Assembly: GCA_900540335.1 (NCBI GenBank)
Contig: UQFC01000126.1
Location: 1 to 6,467, forward strand
Direction of reading: 5' to 3'
Source of the DNA: an uncultured Clostridium sp.
GTDB taxonomy: Bacteria > Bacillota > Clostridia > Lachnospirales > Lachnospiraceae
Length of the DNA: 6,467 nucleotides
Shown: one piece after another, positions 1 to 5,745 of the stretch
How the letters are laid out: each line of letters opens with the position of its first letter
Position numbering within the stretch: position 1 is the stretch's first letter
The notes under the pieces: generated by a model
The model's database searches: none
Seen by the model: only the letters and a program-made list of their open reading frames with translations
Told to the model about the DNA's origin: nothing
Translations under genes and position numbers: made by a program

Positions 1-89
1 AAAAATCCTCTGTAATGACCATATAAAACCATAGAGAGCAAGAACACCCCTGCTCCTATGGATAACCAGTGTTCTGTCAGATAATTCAT
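1..89 (-). CDS. N-terminal fragment of a probable membrane protein, possibly CvpA-like (runs off left edge)
   Basis: A short open frame starts at the ATG at 89 and stays open for 29 codons to the window edge, so the 3' part is missing. A good ribosome binding site (AAAGGA, 5-nt spacer) precedes the ATG. The peptide begins MNYLTEHW. It continues into a hydrophobic stretch at about residues 9-23 (IGAGVFLLSMVLY) and then a short basic H-Y-R-G-F segment at 25-29. One N-terminal membrane helix followed by a G/H-Y-x-x-G-F-like turn resembles the start of CvpA-family proteins, but 29 residues are too few to assign a family firmly. It lies 121 nt after the HAD phosphatase gene on the same strand and could be the next operon member or have its own promoter. 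An in-frame ATG at 125 would add 12 polar residues but has a poorly placed Shine-Dalgarno, so the start at 89 is preferred. Confidence 0.6.
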   Translation of the reverse strand, partial: MNYLTEHWLSIGAGVFLLSMVLYGHYRGF

Positions 90-94
90 ATTAT

Positions 95-100
95 TCCTTT
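95..100 (-). promoter_or_regulatory. Ribosome binding site of the left-edge membrane-protein gene
   Basis: AAAGGA on the minus strand lies 5 nt upstream of the ATG at 89. It is the main evidence that the truncated frame at the left edge is a real gene, and it favours this ATG over the in-frame ATG at 125. Confidence 0.6.
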
Positions 101-210
101 TCTGTCCTTCATTTTCTGTCTGCATCTGCCCTGAACACAATCTGCCATTTTCCTCGACCTCTGTCTGTTCCGGCAGACACACTCATTTTCTGCAAATTGC
201 TTTCCTATTC

Positions 211-1059
211 TCAGATGTCCCGCGCGCCTTCGCCACCCAGCACCAGCATCTCAATCGCCTGGGCCACACCATCCTCATCATTGATTCCAGTTATATAATC
301 TGCCTCCGCCTTCAGGATCTCCGCCCCATTTCCCATGGCTACACCAATTCCTGCCATGCGAATCATAGAAATATCATTTTCTCCGTCGCCAAATCCCATA
401 GTTTCTTCCGGCCGAATCCCAAGATAGGAAGCAAGACGAAGAATTGCCTCTCCCTTTGATGCTCCGATGGCATTTATTTCCAGATTATTGGGGAAAGAGG
501 AGCTTACCAGCACATCGCCTCTGGCCTCTAATGCCGCCCTGGCTCTGCTGCGCTCTTCCAGATCGCCAAAAAAATAATTCACCTTTTCGGCCGGCTTTTT
601 CAGTTCGCGAACCCGCTCCTCCACATCCGGAACCGCTTCCCGTGTATCCCGCACCATTTTCTGAAGGGCAGATTCAATACCAAAGTCCTCCATATGATTC
701 AGGAATCGTTCTTCACCAAATGCGTGTCCGTCTGTGTATACATCATACATTGTATGAAATTTCTTTGCTAATTCCAGCAGTTCTGCCGCCTGCTGCCATG
801 TCAGTTTTCTTTCATCCAGAATTTTCGATTCAATTACATCCTCCACAACTGCTCCATTGGTAGTAATCGCATAGCGAATTCCCGGAAAACTGCGAATAAA
901 ATCCGGTACTCCGCCCCAGATACGTCCAGTGCAGGGTACAATATAAATTCCGCGGGAGATACATTCCCGCAGAACCGCTTCATTTCTGGCAGAGAGACGC
1001 TTCTGGCTGTCCAGAAGCGTCCCGTCTAAATCCAGAGCAATTAATTTGATCTCTGCCAT
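211..1059 (-). CDS. Cof-type HAD-superfamily hydrolase (sugar-phosphate-type phosphatase)
   Basis: A 282-aa cytosolic, Mg-dependent phosphatase of the Cof/YidA-like HAD family (subclass IIB). All four HAD motifs are visible. Motif I is DLDGT with nucleophile D10 and acid/base D12. Motif II is T44-G45-R46. Motif III is the lysine of ASKGE, K202. Motif IV is GDGEND at 224-229, with D225 and D229 as metal ligands. Residues of roughly 80-190 form the C2-type cap that sets substrate choice. Family members dephosphorylate sugar phosphates, FMN or pyridoxal phosphate, and the substrate cannot be read from this sequence. The length is normal for the family and no key residue is missing. The ATG follows the TAA of the TPR-protein gene after a single base (TAATATG). 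The nearest Shine-Dalgarno-like purines (GGAAGAG) are about 13 nt upstream, so translation is probably coupled to the upstream gene. Confidence 0.93.
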   Translation of the reverse strand: MAEIKLIALDLDGTLLDSQKRLSARNEAVLRECISRGIYIVPCTGRIWGGVPDFIRSFPGIRYAITTNGAVVEDVIESKILDERKLTWQQAAELLELAKKFHTMYDVYTDGHAFGEERFLNHMEDFGIESALQKMVRDTREAVPDVEERVRELKKPAEKVNYFFGDLEERSRARAALEARGDVLVSSSFPNNLEINAIGASKGEAILRLASYLGIRPEETMGFGDGENDISMIRMAGIGVAMGNGAEILKAEADYITGINDEDGVAQAIEMLVLGGEGARDI

Positions 1060-1060
1060 A

Positions 1061-3013
1061 TTAAATAAAATGCTCTTCCTTTAAAATTAATAAACCATCT
1101 TTGTCATATTTTGAAGAAAACAATCCCTTCAGACGGCGTCCTACGGAAGGACGCTCTGCCTTGTCTGCCGCTTCTTCTATCAAATCCTCTGCTGCTGCCC
1201 GTGTCAGAGGAATACCATCCTCCTCCATGATCTCAATTCTCTCATAAAGGGCAAGCATACTTTTTCCGGTAATGCTGCAGTCTATCTCGGAAGCATATTT
1301 GCATGCATATTGAGCGAATTCATCAATATCCATCTCGTCTTCCTCTTCCGGATACTCCGGTTCCCGATCCGTTTCATAATAATCTCCCGGTCCCGGCATC
1401 CTCATTGCGCTGCTGCTTTCCGGAACAATATGACGAACCGGACGTTCATCCGCCGGCTGAACCGGAATTTCCGGCTCCGGCATTTCCTCCATGTAAGCCT
1501 TTTCCGGAATCACAGGGGCCTGCTCTTTTTCTTCTGTTTTTTCCGTCTCCTGGAATTCACAGCCAATACACTCAAATTTATCTGCCAGAGACGGATTCTG
1601 CGCATGCATCATTTCCAGCTGTCTTGGATTGTCAATCAGAATAATCCGCATACCTGTCGTATCATGGCTCATCAGCTGTTCCAGTTCTTTCTGCATCTCA
1701 GGTGTCAGATCGCCGGCCTCTTCAATGATCAGATCCTTGCCCGCAATTTTTTCTCTGCTGGCAAGCACACCCCGTTTGTTCAGCCTGGAGCCTGTAATCT
1801 TGGCTACCGGATTTTTAACTCCGGTTTCTCTCTGAATCTGCTTTAACGTCTCAACAGCCATCTGAAAGCCCTTTTCCGGTGTACGGGCTTCTATCATCAG
1901 ATGATTCGTCATTCTCGGCAATTCTTCCTCTTCCGGAACTTCTGCTGTCACATCCTCCTCCGGCAGCTCAGCAACAGCTTCTGATGCTGACGGAGCCCGT
2001 TTAATAGCGCTCAGAATCCTGGTTTTTTCCAGTTCAGACTCTTCCTCTGACGGCACTTCTCTCTTCAGACGGGACATCTCTCTCGCCAGGCTTTCTTCTG
2101 TTTCTGCCTGCTTTACAGCAGCTGTAATTGTCTCTCTCTCCAGCGGAAGCACTGTGTCCTGACGGTTCTCAGCCTCCGGCTCTGGCTGGTAATCTCCTGC
2201 TTCATATTCCGGTGCCTCTTCCGGCTCTTCTTCCTCCAAAGCAGTTTCTTCTTCATGATAAATCTGCTCCTGGTTCTCCACAGCTTCCTGTTCCGGCACT
2301 GCATAAGGACGTTCCTGACGCAGAACCTCTGCCTTACTGTCTTCCGGATCCTGATCGTCATACTCAAAAGACTGCTCTACTGCCCGCAGCTTCTCTTCGT
2401 ATTTTTCTCTGTTCTCCACCAGATCCATCTGATATTGATTTAAGGGCGCATACTCCTGTTTCAGGTCCATTGCCTTATCTACATACTTGCCCAGACCAAA
2501 CATCAGCATAATCTTATCGCAGGTGCTGACACAGCGTTCAATATCACCAACCTCATGATACCGCTCAGCCAGCTCATACAGCCACTTCTCATCCAGCTCC
2601 TCTGCTGTATATCCTTCCAGAGAATGGATCTGCTGCTCCAGGGGCGCATCCATCTGTCTAAGAATCATATAGCGCAGCAAATGCTGGCGAGGATCATCTC
2701 CTGCCAGATCGCAGAATTCTCGATAATATGCCTCTGCCTCCTCCAGATTTCCCTCCTTCAGAGCCAGATCTGTCAGCTTGTAAAGCAGACGCTTTCCAAT
2801 CGGCGCCCGCTCAAAGGCCAGAAGCAGAATATCCTTCGCATCCTGGTATTCATGATTTTTTTCATAAATTGTTGCAACCATGGAAAGCAGATTTGCATTT
2901 CGCACCTTTTTCCAGTCAATGGTATCCACAATTTTCATGGCCGTCACATAATCGCCGCGGGCCACCATTTTGCGCATCTGCTCCACTTTTATATTAAATT
3001 CATATTTATCCAT
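1061..3013 (-). CDS. TPR-like protein with acidic linker and degenerate AAA+-like module, function unknown
   Basis: A 650-aa, probably cytosolic protein with no signal peptide or membrane segment. Residues 1-197 are helical with TPR-like repeats, clearest at about 40-73, 74-107 and 143-173. Residues about 217-367 are a low-complexity linker rich in Glu and Pro. Residues about 370-487 follow the layout of CbbX/SpoVK-type AAA+ cores. An HLMIEAR strand is followed by TPEKGFQMA where the P-loop would be. DLIIEEAGDL at 427-436 sits at Walker B, and a strand (IILIDNP) is followed by NPSLADKF at 473-480, like the family's NPGL-x-x-RF. The consensus GxxGxGKT is absent, so ATP hydrolysis is doubtful. 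A second acidic/Pro segment (about 488-557) precedes a C-terminal helical region (about 560-615) that may be a displaced lid, then a basic tail. The ATG at 3013 is preferred over the GTG at 3022, because GAGGAG at 3022-3027 sits 8 nt before this ATG and overlaps the GTG. The gene lies between recR and the HAD gene. The AAA+ reading comes from eye alignment and is inference. Confidence 0.85.
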   Translation of the reverse strand: MDKYEFNIKVEQMRKMVARGDYVTAMKIVDTIDWKKVRNANLLSMVATIYEKNHEYQDAKDILLLAFERAPIGKRLLYKLTDLALKEGNLEEAEAYYREFCDLAGDDPRQHLLRYMILRQMDAPLEQQIHSLEGYTAEELDEKWLYELAERYHEVGDIERCVSTCDKIMLMFGLGKYVDKAMDLKQEYAPLNQYQMDLVENREKYEEKLRAVEQSFEYDDQDPEDSKAEVLRQERPYAVPEQEAVENQEQIYHEEETALEEEEPEEAPEYEAGDYQPEPEAENRQDTVLPLERETITAAVKQAETEESLAREMSRLKREVPSEEESELEKTRILSAIKRAPSASEAVAELPEEDVTAEVPEEEELPRMTNHLMIEARTPEKGFQMAVETLKQIQRETGVKNPVAKITGSRLNKRGVLASREKIAGKDLIIEEAGDLTPEMQKELEQLMSHDTTGMRIILIDNPRQLEMMHAQNPSLADKFECIGCEFQETEKTEEKEQAPVIPEKAYMEEMPEPEIPVQPADERPVRHIVPESSSAMRMPGPGDYYETDREPEYPEEEDEMDIDEFAQYACKYASEIDCSITGKSMLALYERIEIMEEDGIPLTRAAAEDLIEEAADKAERPSVGRRLKGLFSSKYDKDGLLILKEEHFI

Positions 3014-3021
3014 CTTATGCA

Positions 3022-3027
3022 CTCCTC
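3022..3027 (-). promoter_or_regulatory. Ribosome binding site that sets the start of the TPR/AAA-like protein
   Basis: GAGGAG on the minus strand is followed by an 8-nt spacer and the ATG at 3013. A GTG at 3022-3020 opens the same frame three codons earlier. It overlaps the last base of this site and has no other Shine-Dalgarno, so the ATG is the likely start. Confidence 0.75.
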
Positions 3028-3045
3028 ACGCCTGCCAAAAGGCTG

Positions 3046-3642
3046 CTACAGCTCTATTCGCCCCTCCAGGGCTCTCAGCAGGGTTACCTCATCAATATAT
3101 TCCAAATCGCCGCCTACAGGTACGCCGCTGGCAATCCGGCTCACCCGGATTCCCGTGGGCTTAATCAGCTTGCTGATATACATTGCCGTTGTCTCGCCTT
3201 CAAGGCTTGAGTTTGTCGCAATGATAACCTCCTTCACATCTCCCTGCAGACGCTGCATCAGCTCCTTCAGCTTAATATCATTAGGACCAATGCCCAGCAT
3301 GGGAGAAATTGCTCCGTGAAGCACATGGTACACCCCGTCATATTTTCCTGTTTTCTCATATGCAGCAAGATCCCTTGTATTCTCCACTACCATAATCGTA
3401 CTGTGATCCCTCTTTTCGCTGCTGCAGATAGGACAAAGCTCCTGATCCGTCAGCGTAAAGCACTCTCTGCAGTACCGGATATTGGCCTTTGCCTGGGTAA
3501 TGGCGCCGGTCAGGCTGGCTACCTGTTCCTTGGGCATATTGATAATATGAAAAGCCAGCCGCTGGGCTGATTTGCTGCCGATTCCCGGCAGCTTTGACAA
3601 TTCTTCGATCAGCGTTGTGATCTGCCTGCTGTAATAATCCAT
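3046..3642 (-). CDS. recR: Recombination mediator protein RecR
   Basis: RecR works with RecO (and RecF) to load RecA onto SSB-coated single-stranded DNA during gap repair, and forms a ring-shaped clamp around DNA. The 198-aa length is standard. In order, the protein shows a helix-hairpin-helix segment at about residues 11-33 (ELSKLPGIGSKSAQRLAF). A C4 zinc finger follows with C58, C61, C70 and C73. A Toprim domain runs from about residue 80, with E87 and D91 in VVENTRD and the YHVLHGAISP segment. A C-terminal region contains ATNSSLEGETTA and GVPVGGDLEY. The frame is open 13 codons further upstream, but those codons lie inside ybaB in another frame. The family N-terminus is MxYYS, so the ATG at 3642 is chosen. 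It follows the ybaB TGA after one base (TGATATG), in the conserved dnaX-ybaB-recR order. The next gene begins 32 nt downstream. Confidence 0.96.
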   Translation of the reverse strand: MDYYSRQITTLIEELSKLPGIGSKSAQRLAFHIINMPKEQVASLTGAITQAKANIRYCRECFTLTDQELCPICSSEKRDHSTIMVVENTRDLAAYEKTGKYDGVYHVLHGAISPMLGIGPNDIKLKELMQRLQGDVKEVIIATNSSLEGETTAMYISKLIKPTGIRVSRIASGVPVGGDLEYIDEVTLLRALEGRIEL

Positions 3643-3643
3643 A

Positions 3644-3997
3644 TCAGAACGGGAATCCTCCGCCAAGGCCGCCCAGACCACCGGTCAGCTTGGCCATTGC
3701 AGCCTGAGACTCCTCTTCCATTTTGCGAAGCGCCTCATTGGTAGCTGCCACAATCAGATCCTGAAGCATCTCAATATCATCCGGATCTACAACCTCCTCT
3801 GCCAGCTTTACAGAAACGACCTCTTTCTTACCGGAAACCGTTACGGTAACTGCTCCGCCGCCTGAAGAAGCAGAATATTCCTTCTCCTCCAGCTCTTTTG
3901 TAGTCTCCTCCATTTGACGCTGCATACGCTGCGCCTGTTTCATCAGATTATTCATATTGCCCGGCATACCGCCCGGGAATCCACCACGCTTTGCCAT
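3644..3997 (-). CDS. YbaB/EbfC-family nucleoid-associated protein
   Basis: A 117-aa member of the YbaB/EbfC family, small dimeric proteins that bind DNA and are regularly encoded between dnaX and recR. The protein starts with a Gly/Met/Pro-rich stretch (residues 5-15, GGFPGGMPGNM). A long amphipathic helix follows at about 16-41 (LMKQAQRMQRQMEE). Next come the central beta strands with GGGAVTVTVSGKKEV at 46-60, a VDPDD turn at 70-74, and a second helix at about 75-103. The C-terminus is a flexible Gly-rich tail ending GGFPF. The start is supported by AGGAGG at 4007-4012 with a 9-nt spacer to the ATG. It lies 45 nt after dnaX. The last codons carry the recR ribosome binding site. Its exact role is less settled than those of its neighbours; binding of DNA and a link to recombination are known for family members. 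Confidence 0.95.
   Translation of the reverse strand: MAKRGGFPGGMPGNMNNLMKQAQRMQRQMEETTKELEEKEYSASSGGGAVTVTVSGKKEVVSVKLAEEVVDPDDIEMLQDLIVAATNEALRKMEEESQAAMAKLTGGLGGLGGGFPF
3656..3661 (-). promoter_or_regulatory. recR ribosome binding site embedded in the 3' end of ybaB
   Basis: GGAGGA on the minus strand is formed by the Gly codons of YbaB's glycine-rich C-terminus. It lies 13 nt before the recR ATG at 3642, longer than usual. With the one-base gap between the ybaB stop and the recR start, this points to translational coupling. Confidence 0.6.
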
Positions 3998-4042
3998 GAT
4001 GTTTGTCCTCCTCGATTTTCATAACGATTTTAAATGGTTCTT

Positions 4043-5683
4043 TTAGTCCTCAACTTCAATATCTATATGGACTGCTTCTTTTAATTCCTCATCACTTACA
4101 TAAATGGTATTCATACGCTCACCGGCACTTTTCAGGCGGGCCTTCAGATACAGCTCTTTTCCGTATTTTTCCTGAATATACCGCTCCAGTTCACCCAGAA
4201 CCGTTGCCCTGCTGCCAATAGCATAATTATCAGGGCTGGAAAATACCACACAAAGGCAGCTGTCTCCGCTGGGTTCCAGCACCGTATCCCGAAAGCTGGG
4301 ACGAATGGCTCCTCCCAAATCCCGGATAATTTTTCCCCAGTCCTGGCGAATCAGATTCAAATCTTCCAGCTGGGCTCTGGGAATCGCCACCTGCGGCGGC
4401 ATTTCTCCCCCCGAACCGCCTTCTTCCTGGCCCGGAGAAACTCCTGCAGCTGTACTGTTTAAAGACGCACCGCCGGAATTTCCCATCCGGGCTGCCATCT
4501 GCTGCATCAGCTCCGGCGTAACCTGAGGCGTTTCTTCAATCCTGGCCTCCAGTTCATTAAGCCTCTGAAGAATAGAGTCCAGATTCGGCTCCATCTGCGG
4601 CTTTGTCAGCTTAATCAGGGCTATCTCAATCAAAACCCGTTTCTGGGAAGCATAGCGCAGCTGGTTGGAAAGCTCAGAAAAAATACGGATAAACCGCATC
4701 AGGGTTTCCCCGTCTGCCATCCCGGCTTCTTCACGGAGAAGCCGCAGATTGTCCTCCGACATTTCCAGCATAGACTCCGCATCATCTGTAGTTTTCAGTA
4801 TCAGAAGATTCCTCAGATACCAGATGAAATCCACCACAAACTGTCCAAGCTCCCGCCCCTGAATCACCATTTCCTCCAGGCGGCGAATGCAGCCGGCCGT
4901 ATCTCCTGCAAGAATTTCACGCAAAAGCTGGCTGAACACGCTGGAATCCACAGCCCCCAGCACCTCCAGCACATTATCATAAGTCAGCAAAGTACCGAAA
5001 TGGAATGCAACACACTGATCCAGCAGACTCAGCGCATCCCGCATGGAACCATCTGCCGCTTTTGCAAGATAAGTCAGCGCCCGCTCTTCTACCGGAATCT
5101 GCTCTGCATCTGCCAGCTCCCGCAGCCGCGCCGCTATCGTCTCGATAGTGATCCGCCGGAAATCGTAGCGCTGGCACCGGGACAGCACTGTAATGGGTAT
5201 TTTATGAACCTCTGTTGTTGCCAGAATAAAAATCACATAGGACGGTGGCTCCTCCAGGGTCTTTAAAAGTGCATTGAATGCGCCCGTAGACAGCATATGC
5301 ACCTCGTCAATGATATAAACCCGGTACCGTCCTTCTGTAGGCGGATACTGCACCTGCTCCCGAATCTCTCTGATATTTTCCACGCCGTTGTTAGAGGCCG
5401 CATCAATCTCAACTACATTCATAGAACGTCCGGACGCAATGCTCCGGCAGCTTTCACACTCGCCGCAGGGGCTTCCGTCAACAGGATGTTCACAGTTGAC
5501 CGCCTTTGCAAAAATCTTGGCAATAGTAGTTTTTCCGGTTCCCCGCGTTCCGCAGAACAGATAGGCATGACCAATGCGCTGCCCGGTTATCTGATTTTTC
5601 AGGGTCTGTACAATATGATCCTGTCCCTTAACGTCCGCAAATCCTGTCGGCCTCCACTTGCGGTACAGCGCAGTATATGACAT
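4043..5683 (-). CDS. dnaX: DNA polymerase III subunit gamma/tau (clamp-loader ATPase)
   Basis: DnaX is the motor of the clamp-loader complex, which opens the beta clamp and places it on primed DNA at the replication fork. The N-terminal AAA+ domain shows the conserved start ALYRKWRP (5-12). Walker A is GTRGTGKT at 45-52. The zinc-binding cysteines are C64, C73, C76 and C79. Walker B is VYIIDEVH at 122-129 with D126 and E127. The sensor-1 region is LATTE at 154-158, and the SRC motif is at 168-170. A helical collar domain follows to about residue 390. A Gly/Ser-rich linker spans about 390-435 and a compact C-terminal domain runs from about 440 to 546. The length is close to other Firmicutes DnaX proteins and shorter than E. 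coli tau. The start has AAGGAG at 5694-5699 with a 10-nt spacer. No A-AAA-AAG slippery heptamer was found, so a frameshifted gamma product is not predicted. Confidence 0.97.
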   Translation of the reverse strand: MSYTALYRKWRPTGFADVKGQDHIVQTLKNQITGQRIGHAYLFCGTRGTGKTTIAKIFAKAVNCEHPVDGSPCGECESCRSIASGRSMNVVEIDAASNNGVENIREIREQVQYPPTEGRYRVYIIDEVHMLSTGAFNALLKTLEEPPSYVIFILATTEVHKIPITVLSRCQRYDFRRITIETIAARLRELADAEQIPVEERALTYLAKAADGSMRDALSLLDQCVAFHFGTLLTYDNVLEVLGAVDSSVFSQLLREILAGDTAGCIRRLEEMVIQGRELGQFVVDFIWYLRNLLILKTTDDAESMLEMSEDNLRLLREEAGMADGETLMRFIRIFSELSNQLRYASQKRVLIEIALIKLTKPQMEPNLDSILQRLNELEARIEETPQVTPELMQQMAARMGNSGGASLNSTAAGVSPGQEEGGSGGEMPPQVAIPRAQLEDLNLIRQDWGKIIRDLGGAIRPSFRDTVLEPSGDSCLCVVFSSPDNYAIGSRATVLGELERYIQEKYGKELYLKARLKSAGERMNTIYVSDEELKEAVHIDIEVED

Positions 5684-5745
5684 AAATCAAAAACTCCTTA
5701 TTTCTGCAGATATCCGGAATTCCATCCGGGACTTTGCAGTTATTT

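Noticed and set aside
23..61. Terminator-like hairpin on the minus strand (CCATAG-GAGCA stem, 11 bp with one bulge, followed by TTTTAT)
   Set aside because: It lies inside the left-edge coding frame, whose start has a good ribosome binding site, and the T-run is short and broken. It is probably incidental, though a weak attenuator cannot be excluded.
162..179. 6-bp inverted repeat TGTCTG/CAGACA in the 121-nt intergenic gap
   Set aside because: The stem is short, no T-run follows on either strand, and no known operator was recognised.
109..186. 25-codon minus-strand frame between the HAD gene and the left-edge gene
   Set aside because: It has no well-placed ribosome binding site, a composition without recognisable features, and a length expected by chance.
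2555..3319. 254-codon plus-strand open frame
   Set aside because: It is antisense to recR and the TPR-protein gene, with composition typical of a shadow frame and no family resemblance.
3643..3681. N-terminal extension of RecR by 13 residues
   Set aside because: It lies within ybaB in another frame, does not match the RecR family N-terminus, and leaves the real MDYYS start internal.
4670..4690. T-run in dnaX (ATT TTT TCT in the coding strand) as a frameshift site
   Set aside because: The reading frame does not match the X-XXY-YYZ pattern. It also falls in the helical collar region, well before the linker where the shorter gamma form would be expected to end.
5714..5729. Hairpin CCGGA/TCCGG between the phosphofructokinase gene and dnaX
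   Set aside because: Only 5 bp with no T-run, so it is not a credible terminator.
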